Positions 4,806 to 11,428 of a DNA stretch of 12,623 nt are shown piece by piece. Position numbers and translations under genes: made by a program. How positions within the stretch are numbered: position 1 is the first letter of the stretch; the number at the start of each line of letters is the position of its first letter. This DNA is from Candidatus Gottesmanbacteria bacterium. GTDB taxonomy: Bacteria; Patescibacteriota; Microgenomatia; JACPZF01. A model generated the notes under the pieces. The model saw nothing but the letters and a program-made list of their open reading frames with translations, was not told where the DNA came from and did no database searches. The DNA lies in assembly GCA_016195615.1 (NCBI GenBank), contig JACPZF010000031.1, forward strand, positions 1 to 12,623. The letters run 5' to 3'.

Positions 4806-6921
4806 AAGAGCCTACATTAAAAATGTAAAAACCAGTTTCCGGATTTTCATAAACTAGGGGAAATTTTTTTTGCCAAAAATCAAGGTTAAAATTGGTTGCC
4901 TCATCTTTAATCTCGGTGCTGATAGTAACAAAGTCAACTTTTAATTCTTTAACCATCTCGCAGACTTTTATGGTGTCGTTAGCGAGGTAGAGCTGTCGCT
5001 GTTTTTGATCGCGGCTGGTGGTATCGTAGCCAGCTGACCAGGAGAAATACGGCCAGCCTAAAACAATTTTCCGGCCTGCCAGAGAGGCGGGGTGATAAAG
5101 CCAAAAAGAATTAGCAAAAATAGCCTGTTTTGGCGTGTTGTTTTCAATCCAGCTGATATCTTTTTTTTGCCGCAAATCGGGCAGGCCAAAGTAACTGTCA
5201 TTTACGGCTGGGAAAAAATCAAGGAAGCCGGAAATGGTGAGAAAGAACAGTAAGATTATGGCGAAGACGGGTGACAGCGTGAGTCTTGTCCGGGGATTTT
5301 TTTCGCTTTTTTCGAAAAAAACTCCTCCGGCAAGACGAGCGCTGGCAGGACCCGTGGTTTTGCTAATAAAATACGCCGCATAAATATTTAAAATAATAAC
5401 CACAAAGTTAAAAAACTTGTGATTGGTGTTTAAATCTGGACTAAAGGAAATAAAATTTCCTAGCAAAAAAGGCAGAAGAAGAAAAAGAAATAAAAAACGG
5501 GCTTTTTTGTCGGCCAGGAAAAAACCAAGGAGCGCCAAAAAGGGAGTTAGGCCAAAATTAAAAAGCCAAAAGCGGAAAAAATCAACCACGCTATGCCCGC
5601 CGAAATTGTAAAAAAAAGGCTGGAAGTGAATTTTGGCTTCGGAGACAAAAGAGCCGCCGGATTGGAAGTAGAGGATTTGGGGAAAGGCGAGAAGAAAGGA
5701 AGTAAGGAATAAAGGTATTAAGGAATCCCGCCTTCGCCAAGGCTTCGGCGGGCGAGTAAAGTATTTGGGTATTAAAAAAATAAATATAGGAAAAGATAAT
5801 ATGGCGATCAAAAAGACTCCCGAGTGGACCATTGGCAAAAGACCAATGGTTAAGCCAAGTAACAAAAAGGACATTTTACTATATATTGCTTTTACGTCAT
5901 TCTGGCCCCTCGGTCCTGAGAACCTCGGGATCGAAGGACTTGTCCAGAATCTGTTACTTCTTTGATTCTGGAGTCCCCCGCCTTCGGCTGGGTCCCCAGA
6001 ATGACGAAACAGCAGTATGTAAACAATTAAAAAGATTAAACCAAGAGCAAAAGCAAAATGCCTTTGATTGGTGTAAACATTTAAATTCCAAAAGGCGGTA
6101 ATAATGCCCCTGTCGTAGGGCCCAAAGGCCAAAAGCTCTTTACTTTGGATAATTTGAGTAAACCACATTTTTAAAGCGGCTAGGTAATCCCCCTTGGCCA
6201 AGGCTTCGGGGGACAAGGGGATCTTTTTAAAAATATTGAGAAAAGCAAAAGACGAGTTAAAAAGAGTCAAAATGACAGCTATTACTCCGATGCTTTTTTT
6301 CTTAAATACTAAAACTCCTAAGGAATAGATTAAAAGCAAAAACACGGTAAAGGAGAGAATGCTGGGAATATTTATCGCGAAACTAAGTGGTAGTCCTAAT
6401 TTTTCCAAAAGAGCGACTTGGAAATCGAAAAGGAAATGGTAGCGAATGGGTTCGCCGGGGAAAAGGGGATACTCCGGAGGAAAATTAAAGCCCGTAAAAA
6501 ACGATTTTATTAAAGGAATATGGGCGCCAAAATCGCTCCAGAGCTTGCCGGCAATTAGAGTTTGGCCGCTTTTTGCATCAAACCAGATGGTTTTAAAAAA
6601 TAAAAAAGAAGAGAAAAAAGACAATAATAGTAATATCAGTAAATCAGTAATCTCAGTAATGCTGGATATAAGTTCTTTAAGTATTTGCCAAATGGTTTTT
6701 TGATAATAAAAAAAGATGGGGAAAAGAAGTAAAAAAGGTAAATACAAAAACCAGGAAGAGAGAGGTAAAAGAGGGTACGCTAGAAAAAAAATGACGGTTA
6801 AAAAAAGCGTCCCCAGAAGATAAACGAGGCTGATTTTAACCAAGAAAGGCAGAGTTTTGGGAAAAAAAGAAAGGAAAATAAGGCCGAGAAGAAAACTATA
6901 GAGAAAGAATAAGAGAAACAT
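4780..6921 (-). CDS. Large polytopic membrane protein, GT-C-like, unknown function
   Basis: A 713-residue protein with about a dozen hydrophobic segments and a soluble C-terminal part (WIENNTPKQAIFANS..., VLGWPYFSWSAGY). The first extracytoplasmic-type loop has WSDFGAHIPLIKSF (128-140), then FPPEYPLFPGEPIRYHFLFDF (147-167). The acidic DFGAH resembles the Asp/Glu site of GT-C glycosyltransferases, and the C-terminal tail echoes DUF2298 proteins, so I infer a relative handling lipid-linked sugars. At least five palindromic insertions lie in it, mostly in inter-helix loops: residues about 236-244, 306-343, 390-398, 523-551 and the last ~10 residues. The last insertion provides the TGA stop (4780-4782), so the native C-terminus was replaced (GSCHSGLSRI). 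The start is 39 nt after the FAD gene stop, probably co-transcribed, with no clear Shine-Dalgarno or -10. Confidence 0.8.
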   Translation of the reverse strand: MFLLFFLYSFLLGLIFLSFFPKTLPFLVKISLVYLLGTLFLTVIFFLAYPLLPLSSWFLYLPFLLLFPIFFYYQKTIWQILKELISSITEITDLLILLLLSFFSSFLFFKTIWFDAKSGQTLIAGKLWSDFGAHIPLIKSFFTGFNFPPEYPLFPGEPIRYHFLFDFQVALLEKLGLPLSFAINIPSILSFTVFLLLIYSLGVLVFKKKSIGVIAVILTLFNSSFAFLNIFKKIPLSPEALAKGDYLAALKMWFTQIIQSKELLAFGPYDRGIITAFWNLNVYTNQRHFAFALGLIFLIVYILLFRHSGDPAEGGGLQNQRSNRFWTSPSIPRFSGPRGQNDVKAIYSKMSFLLLGLTIGLLPMVHSGVFLIAILSFPIFIFLIPKYFTRPPKPWRRRDSLIPLFLTSFLLAFPQILYFQSGGSFVSEAKIHFQPFFYNFGGHSVVDFFRFWLFNFGLTPFLALLGFFLADKKARFLFLFLLLPFLLGNFISFSPDLNTNHKFFNFVVIILNIYAAYFISKTTGPASARLAGGVFFEKSEKNPRTRLTLSPVFAIILLFFLTISGFLDFFPAVNDSYFGLPDLRQKKDISWIENNTPKQAIFANSFWLYHPASLAGRKIVLGWPYFSWSAGYDTTSRDQKQRQLYLANDTIKVCEMVKELKVDFVTISTEIKDEATNFNLDFWQKKFPLVYENPETGFYIFNVGSCHSGLSRI
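5269..5353. repeat. Palindromic element H, 85 nt, inside the large membrane gene
   Basis: An imperfect long inverted repeat. TTTTTTTCG (5297-5305) pairs with CGAAAAAAA (5313-5321), and GTCTTGTCCGG (5283-5293) with CCGGCAAGAC (5327-5336); the ends are GGGT and ACCC-like. It is read in frame as a polar, basic stretch between hydrophobic helices, so it looks inserted. Confidence 0.65.
5727..5752. repeat. 26-nt hairpin element, copy I
   Basis: Arms CCCGCCTTCGCC and GGCTTCGGCGGG around AA. Same length and layout as the copies at 6188-6213 and 4750-4775. It is in frame in the large membrane gene and lies within a low-complexity AAGTATT-like stretch. Confidence 0.7.
5896..6005. repeat. Palindromic element E4 (110 nt), in frame in the large membrane gene
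   Basis: GTCATTCTGG to CCAGAATGAC with the same four alternating 7-mers. On the minus strand it reads RHSGDPAEGGGLQNQ... to ...RGQND, residues about 306-343, between two membrane helices. Its plus-strand right hairpin shares GAGTCCCCC and GGTCCCC with E1. Confidence 0.85.
6188..6213. repeat. 26-nt hairpin element, copy J
   Basis: Arms TCCCCCTTGGCC and GGCTTCGGGGGA around AA. Differs from copy I by paired changes (outer C:G to T:A; fourth pair G:C to C:G). It is in frame in the large membrane gene (LSPEALAKG). Confidence 0.7.
6629..6661. repeat. Short tandem CAGTAAT-type repeat in coding sequence
   Basis: Three to four units of CAGTAAT/CAGTAAA with a roughly 7-10 nt period, in the large membrane gene (read as SITEITDLL on the minus strand). 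Confidence 0.55.
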
Positions 6922-6928
6922 AATGTTA

Positions 6929-6960
6929 AGTCAAAAGTCAAAACTCAAAGGTCAAAAACT
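6929..6960. repeat. Tandem AGTCAAA-type repeat forming the spacer before the large membrane gene
   Basis: Four degenerate AGTCAAA units fill the 39-nt gap between the FAD gene stop and the next ATG. No Shine-Dalgarno or -10 box is recognisable in it, so how the downstream gene starts is unclear. Confidence 0.65.
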
Positions 6961-8342
6961 TAGGTAATTAATTCTGAGATTTTCCGGCCGACTTCTAAGG
7001 CGTAATTAGTGCCTCTGTCCCAAGGGTAGACCGAATCTAAATTGGCAAAATATAAATTGGCCAATGGGATTTTGCCAAAAGGCCTGATTTGCGAATAATT
7101 TTTCAGAAATACCGGCTGGGCGAATGGGCCGACGAACAATTTTAAATTTTTTCCGCCAGTTGGCGGATTAAATTCAAATCTGGGATTTATTTTTTTTAGA
7201 TACGGCAAGTAGATTGACAAAAGCTCTCGCGCTGTTTTTTTAAAGTAGGAATGGTCCGAAGGTAAATAATTGCTAACATATAAAATATGATTTCCTCCGT
7301 AATATTTTTTATCGATAAAGTTAGTATGTTGGACAACGCATAAAAAGGGAAAACTTGGCTCATTGATATTTAGCCAATAGGTATTCTTCAATAAAGGTTC
7401 TTTTAATTCTAAAACTAAATTCAGGGCGTGAAGGTGGGGAATTGAATTGAGCGTTTTGACGTAAGACTTGGGTAAATTAGGAACTAATTTGGTAAAAATA
7501 GGGGTAGGAAGAGTGGAAATAATCGCGTCAAAGACTGGACCCTCTTTTGCAAATTGCTGAGGTCGCCCTGATAAATTTTCTGCGGCGTCAAGTACGTTCA
7601 TGAAACTGAACGTACCGACTCCTCGAAAATTTACAGGGCTCCCCGCAATTTGCAGAACCCATTTACCACCTTTATTTTTTATTTGTTGAATAGTAGTATC
7701 GAAAAAAATTTTTCCTCCCAAGGCCTGAATTTTTTGAGCCAGAGCATCAGCGATGGTTTGAAAACCGCCTTCGACGTATCCCAACTTGAGAGTTCTTTTT
7801 TTAATTCTGGCCCAAAACCAGCTCGCGTTGACGAGCTTAACATATGATCCGAATTTTTTTTCTAAAAGCGGTTGCCAAATTAGTTGAAAAGTTTTATGGC
7901 CATAAATTTTTTCGGCGACCCCCCAGGCGCTAAAAGCTTCCAATTTCTGCCCCACAAAAGCCGGTAATAATTTTAAAAAAACTGATCCCAGGCCCAAACG
8001 TAAGCGAGCAAATAAAGAAAGAGGCGGAAAGCCCAAAATATCTAACGGAGAATTAAAAGGATAAATTTTATTTTGGTAAAAGAGCGAGGTAAGAGAGGAA
8101 GGAAAAATTAAACTATGAGAAAGATCAAGTTCTTTAGCCAGGTTGATGATTTCGTTATCATTAGTAAAAAAATGGTGATAGTGCTTTTCCAGCGGCCAAG
8201 CCCAATCTTTTTCTTTAAATCCGATTGCTAGACCTCCCGGAGAGGATTCTTTTTCAAAAACAGTCACCTGGTGGCCTTTTTTAAGTAAATGGTAGCAGGC
8301 GGCCAGACCGCTAAAACCTCCTCCTAAAACGGCAATTTTCAT
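6960..8342 (-). CDS. FAD-dependent oxidoreductase (amine oxidase/protoporphyrinogen oxidase-like)
   Basis: A 460-residue flavoprotein. Its N-terminus has the dinucleotide-binding GxGxxG (Gly7, Gly9, Gly12) with Glu30 at the end of the second strand (VTVFEKE), followed by SSPGGLA, the GG motif of the flavin amine oxidase/phytoene desaturase/PPOX superfamily. The C-terminus has YFANLDSVYPWDRGTNYALEVGRKI, the usual second FAD contact. Position next to two large GT-C-like membrane proteins fits a role in sugar or isoprenoid-lipid modification rather than haem synthesis, but the substrate is unknown. Residues about 230-265 are a 105-nt palindromic element read in frame, between strand KWVLQIA and DAIISTLP. 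A TTG at 8360 is in frame (6 more residues), but I prefer ATG 8342: it follows an extended -10 box by 6 nt and begins MKIAVLGG, which matches family N-termini. Confidence 0.85.
   Translation of the reverse strand: MKIAVLGGGFSGLAACYHLLKKGHQVTVFEKESSPGGLAIGFKEKDWAWPLEKHYHHFFTNDNEIINLAKELDLSHSLIFPSSLTSLFYQNKIYPFNSPLDILGFPPLSLFARLRLGLGSVFLKLLPAFVGQKLEAFSAWGVAEKIYGHKTFQLIWQPLLEKKFGSYVKLVNASWFWARIKKRTLKLGYVEGGFQTIADALAQKIQALGGKIFFDTTIQQIKNKGGKWVLQIAGSPVNFRGVGTFSFMNVLDAAENLSGRPQQFAKEGPVFDAIISTLPTPIFTKLVPNLPKSYVKTLNSIPHLHALNLVLELKEPLLKNTYWLNINEPSFPFLCVVQHTNFIDKKYYGGNHILYVSNYLPSDHSYFKKTARELLSIYLPYLKKINPRFEFNPPTGGKNLKLFVGPFAQPVFLKNYSQIRPFGKIPLANLYFANLDSVYPWDRGTNYALEVGRKISELIT
7549..7653. repeat. 105-nt palindromic element G, in frame in the FAD gene
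   Basis: Nested arm pairs: GCAAATTGC (7549-7557) with GCAATTTGC (7645-7653); CCCTG then TAAATTTTC (7566-7580) with GAAAATTTACAGGG (7625-7638); and GTACGTTCA (7592-7600) with TGAACGTAC (7607-7615). Exactly 35 codons long, so it keeps the frame. Confidence 0.8.
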
Positions 8343-8348
8343 GGGGTA

Positions 8349-8357
8349 ATTGTAGCA
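8349..8357 (-). promoter_or_regulatory. Extended -10 promoter of the FAD/membrane operon, predicted leaderless
   Basis: On the minus strand TGC TACAAT (8357-8349) is an extended -10, 6 nt before ATG 8342. The -35 is poor. The region is shared with the divergent promoter of the gene at 8401, whose TTGACA starts at 8365, so RNA polymerase binding in the two directions would overlap. Confidence 0.55.
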
Positions 8358-8364
8358 CAAGAGG

Positions 8365-8394
8365 TTGACAAATAATTAAAAGAAGAGGTAGAGT
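8365..8394 (+). promoter_or_regulatory. Promoter of the four-cysteine membrane protein gene
   Basis: A perfect TTGACA (8365-8370), 18-nt spacer and TAGAGT (8389-8394, 4 of 6 to consensus) end 6 nt before ATG 8401. The alternative reading is a Shine-Dalgarno: GAGGT at 8385-8389, 11 nt before the ATG, a rather long spacing. The two cannot both be right unless transcription starts further upstream. Confidence 0.5.
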
Positions 8395-8400
8395 GAAATA

Positions 8401-8820
8401 ATGAAAACTCTTGAACACCACAAGTCAAATCTTTTTATCGCGATCCTCGGAATCTCCGCGGCTTTAATTTTTTTAGCGATACTGATTTTAAATGTTTTTC
8501 AAAAACAAGGTTTGCAAGGCAGAGCATATAAATCATTGGGTTGTGATACCAATCGTGATTGTCCCGAGTCAACCATATGCCGTGGAGGAACCTGTATTCT
8601 TAATAATCCAGTTGTCACCCAAACGCCGCTTTCTTATGTCAATGTCAACAGTATTGTGGAAAAACCGATCTCTATACCAGCCATTTATGCAAGCCCGACG
8701 CCAACACTCCAAGTTAATTTTTTAGCCCAAGTATCAGAGGGGGTCAATAACACCGTAGTTAGTGTTTTTGAATTATTAGGAAATATTTTTAATAGTTTGC
8801 TCAAAAAGCTCGTCCCTTGA
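8401..8820 (+). CDS. Membrane-anchored protein with a four-cysteine knot-like motif
   Basis: A 139-residue protein I do not recognise by function. Residues 1-10 are polar, 11-33 form one hydrophobic helix (an uncleaved anchor or signal), and the rest should be outside the membrane. The motif GCDTNRDCPESTICRGGTC (Cys48, 54, 60, 65; spacing C-x5-C-x5-C-x4-C) resembles small EB/EGF-like disulfide modules seen in exported proteins. A Ser/Pro/Thr-rich segment with SPTPT follows, then a hydrophobic C-terminal helix (about 118-136, amphipathic, with LLKKLVP). It is divergent from the FAD operon. Its TGA stop (8818-8820) lies inside the -35 box of rho, so the genes are packed tightly. Confidence 0.7.
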   Translation: MKTLEHHKSNLFIAILGISAALIFLAILILNVFQKQGLQGRAYKSLGCDTNRDCPESTICRGGTCILNNPVVTQTPLSYVNVNSIVEKPISIPAIYASPTPTLQVNFLAQVSEGVNNTVVSVFELLGNIFNSLLKKLVP

Positions 8821-8845
8821 CAAATTTTTTCCGTTATGGTTTAAT
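8817..8845 (+). promoter_or_regulatory. Promoter of rho
   Basis: TTGACA (8817-8822), a 17-nt spacer and TTTAAT (8840-8845, 5 of 6) give the best full promoter in the window. Transcription should begin near 8852 and leave an AT-rich leader of about 47 nt before ATG 8899, unlike the other genes here. No Shine-Dalgarno is obvious in the leader. A leader on rho could serve autoregulation, as known in other bacteria, but nothing in it shows this. Confidence 0.65.
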
Positions 8846-8898
8846 AGACATACTTTCAGATATTTTCCAAAACATTAATTCCTCAAAATAAGTAATTT

Positions 8899-10284
8899 AT
8901 GCCACTTCCTCGTCGCAAAACCTTTAATCGTACTATCCAAGCGGCCAAACCTTCTCCTGCCAGCGGTATACCGGTATCGGTATCTGATATTGTGGGAACG
9001 CCGCCTATTGTTGTTCCAGGGCCCGCCGTGGCAAGTCCGTTAATGCCGTCACCAATTCCAATTCCAGCTCCAGCTACGGAAATGACACCGCCGGTCGGGC
9101 CGCGAATGGAAGTTCGACCAGTAATGAATAATTACAATAGTAGTGGTTATCAAAACGGCAATATGAGCGATGCCAACACGCCGACGCAATCGGTCAAAGG
9201 CATTTTGGACATCCAGCCCGAGGGCCACGGCTTTTTACGGCCTAAATTCACCCCTTCCGATAAAGACATCTATATTTCCCAATCTCAAATCAGAAAATTT
9301 CAACTTAGACCAGGCGATATGGTCGGCGGTCAAGCGAGAGAACCCAAAGACAACGAAAGATATTTTGGTCTTTTAAAAGTCGAAACGATTAATGATAAAG
9401 ACGCCGAAAAGGTGGGAAAGCGACCTGATTTTATTAATTTAACCCCAATTTACCCTAAGGAAGCCATAAAACTACAAACGGAGAAATTCCCATTATCAAC
9501 GAGAATTATTGACCTGGTAGCTCCCATTGGTAAGGGCCAAAGAGGCATGATTGTGTCTTCTCCTAAGGCTGGCAAAACCACCATTTTAAAAGAACTGGCC
9601 GCGGGCATTGCCGTCAATCATCCGGAAATTCATTTGATGGCGGTTTTAATCGGCGAAAGACCAGAAGAGGTAACCGATATTTCCCGAAGCGTCAAAGGCG
9701 AGGTGGTAGCGTCAAATTTTGACGAACCGGCCGAGAACCAAACCAGAGTGGCAGAAATTGCTTTGGATCGAGCTAAACGCCTAGTGGAAATGGGCAAAGA
9801 TATTTTTATTCTTTTAGATTCCATCACTAGACTAGCTCGCGCTTATAATCTCTCAATCCCTACTTCCGGGAGAACCTTGTCCGGCGGTTTTGATCCAGCC
9901 GCCCTGTATCCGCCAAAAAGATTTTTTGGCGCCGCGCGTTGTTTTGAGGAAGGCGGCAGTATCACTATTGTGGGAACAGCTCTAACCGAAACCGGTTCGA
10001 GAATGGACGATTTGATTTATGAAGAGTTTAAGGGTACGGGGAACATGGAGCTGCACCTGGATAGATCGCTTGCGGAAAAAAGAATTTTCCCGGCGATTAA
10101 TATTTCGCGCTCGGGCACAAGGCACGAAGAACTGCTTTTAAACGAAGATCTCTTAAAGAAAGTCGTGACGATGAGAAGAATGTTAGAAATGCTCTCCGAC
10201 GAAGAGAGAACCGAAGTGCTCGTTGAGCGCCTCTCCAAGACCAAATCCAATGAAGAATTCTTAGAAAATCTAGGCAAAGGTTAA
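8899..10284 (+). CDS. rho: Transcription termination factor Rho
   Basis: A 461-residue RNA-dependent hexameric ATPase that releases RNA polymerase. Residues 98-165 are the cold-shock-like primary RNA-binding domain (GILDIQPEGHGFLRP, DIYISQSQIRKFQLRPGD). The ATPase core has the P-loop SSPKAGKT (220-227), GERPEEVTD (252-260, with the catalytic Glu region), Walker B DIFILLD (301-307), the Q-loop RTLSGGFDPAALYPPKRFFGAAR (325-347) and the R-loop/arginine region TALTETGSRMDDLIYEEFKGTG (360-381, Lys378 being the R-loop lysine). The Walker A starts SSP rather than the common APP. Residues 1-95 are a Pro/Ala/Asn-rich low-complexity extension, and the usual N-terminal helical bundle is absent. No palindromic insertion is present. 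Confidence 0.97.
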   Translation: MPLPRRKTFNRTIQAAKPSPASGIPVSVSDIVGTPPIVVPGPAVASPLMPSPIPIPAPATEMTPPVGPRMEVRPVMNNYNSSGYQNGNMSDANTPTQSVKGILDIQPEGHGFLRPKFTPSDKDIYISQSQIRKFQLRPGDMVGGQAREPKDNERYFGLLKVETINDKDAEKVGKRPDFINLTPIYPKEAIKLQTEKFPLSTRIIDLVAPIGKGQRGMIVSSPKAGKTTILKELAAGIAVNHPEIHLMAVLIGERPEEVTDISRSVKGEVVASNFDEPAENQTRVAEIALDRAKRLVEMGKDIFILLDSITRLARAYNLSIPTSGRTLSGGFDPAALYPPKRFFGAARCFEEGGSITIVGTALTETGSRMDDLIYEEFKGTGNMELHLDRSLAEKRIFPAINISRSGTRHEELLLNEDLLKKVVTMRRMLEMLSDEERTEVLVERLSKTKSNEEFLENLGKG

Positions 10285-10297
10285 TAGAAAGAGGAAT

Positions 10298-11335
10298 TTA
10301 GCTTTTGTAATTTCTGCTCACTCTCGCCAGAAGATTCTTTATACTGCTACCATTTTTAACTAATTCCTCTCTCGATATAACAGCAGTTTGGCTTTTCTGA
10401 AGTGCATAGGCTTTAAATTTTAATCTGATAGGAAGAGAAGTCACTGTGTTAATAACATCAATCGGTAGGTCTGTTATTCTTTCTATTAAGTTCCTGCGAT
10501 CTTCGTATGGAATAATCCGAAAGCCGAATCTTGTTAAATTCTTACCAACAATTGGCGATACTCCATAAAACACATTGATTCCATCAAGTTCTGAATTGTT
10601 ATTAGAGCAGGCATCTGCTAATAAAGATAACCCCTCAAGACCTTCTCTTAAATTATCGAATTCACTTTTAAAATAGACACCAGGAACAAACATCGATAAT
10701 GGATTTCTTAGAGATGGCTTTCCTATCAAATGCAGTTCACCAGCGAATCTTTCTTGGTCTAATTCTGGTATCTCTGATTTTAAATCTCCTACGGCCGATG
10801 AAGCAACTTTGGTTACTGTCAGAAGAGAACCATAACTATATTTATTTATCTGTTTGCGCAATCCGATGTAATAAGAGGCAGCTACGGATGCTATTAAGGG
10901 CGGTACTAAAGACAAGGAAATTATCCTGTGAAGAGAATCTGATAAAAAGCCTATTTCTGGTGGAATTAAACCATTCATTGATGCTCCGATGGCTAGATTA
11001 CTGACAACATAAGATAGGGTAAGTGCCTCAAGAATTCCGTAACCAACTCTTAAGGCGCTTCTTTTGTCATTTATTGAAGGATAATTGAATCGGTCAAAGA
11101 CCCTTCTTATAAAAGAAGGTTGACGGGTTATTTTTCTTGCAGTATTAGGTGGGGTTGTATTCTCAATTTGTTTTTCATCATCAATTTTTTGTCTAATCTT
11201 GGTAATTTCACTAGCGCTTGAAGAGTCTACGGATATAGTGTTTTCGGCGGCTCTTAGTTTTTCTTCAGTCGGCTCGCCTGGCCGTGAGTTATTTTCTGTT
11301 GCTATTTTTCCAAATTCTGCATGGTTCGGTTCCAT
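10298..11335 (-). CDS. Hypothetical protein with two membrane helices
   Basis: A 345-residue protein I do not recognise. Residues 1-75 are polar and probably disordered (Glu/Ser/Thr/Asn-rich). Residues 76-96 are basic (FIRRVFDRFN...DKRSALR). Two hydrophobic segments follow, about 97-119 and 136-159, joined by a short loop. Residues 160-345 are a mixed soluble domain with no motif I can name, ending in basic residues. By the positive-inside rule both termini should be cytoplasmic. It converges with rho, leaving 13 nt and no visible terminator hairpin between them. ATG 11335 is supported by an extended -10 box 6 nt upstream. The composition and coding bias look like the rest of the window. Confidence 0.75.
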   Translation of the reverse strand: MEPNHAEFGKIATENNSRPGEPTEEKLRAAENTISVDSSSASEITKIRQKIDDEKQIENTTPPNTARKITRQPSFIRRVFDRFNYPSINDKRSALRVGYGILEALTLSYVVSNLAIGASMNGLIPPEIGFLSDSLHRIISLSLVPPLIASVAASYYIGLRKQINKYSYGSLLTVTKVASSAVGDLKSEIPELDQERFAGELHLIGKPSLRNPLSMFVPGVYFKSEFDNLREGLEGLSLLADACSNNNSELDGINVFYGVSPIVGKNLTRFGFRIIPYEDRRNLIERITDLPIDVINTVTSLPIRLKFKAYALQKSQTAVISREELVKNGSSIKNLLARVSRNYKS

Positions 11336-11341
11336 GTTTTC

Positions 11342-11350
11342 ATTTTATCA
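11342..11350 (-). promoter_or_regulatory. Extended -10 promoter of the 345-aa hypothetical gene, predicted leaderless
   Basis: TGA TAAAAT on the minus strand (11350-11342) fits an extended -10 (TGnTAnAAT type, 5 of 6 in the hexamer). It ends 6 nt before ATG 11335. No convincing -35 and no Shine-Dalgarno. Confidence 0.55.
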
Positions 11351-11428
11351 TACAAAAATAGACCATTATGAGGCTCTAAAAAGAAAATGCTTTGACTGGT
11401 TGATGCTATTCAAACGAGCTTTTAAGTC

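Noticed and set aside
3104..6005. CRISPR array
   Set aside because: The repeats are palindromic, unevenly spaced (hundreds to thousands of nt), mostly in coding sequence, and no cas gene is present.
8343..8360. TTG start at 8360 for the FAD oxidoreductase
   Set aside because: It lies within the extended -10; ATG 8342 begins with the usual MKIAVLGGG N-terminus of the family.
10699..11004. Plus-strand frame of 101 residues opposite the 345-aa gene
   Set aside because: It is antisense to a gene with a supported promoter and consistent protein features; no ribosome site or recognisable domain.
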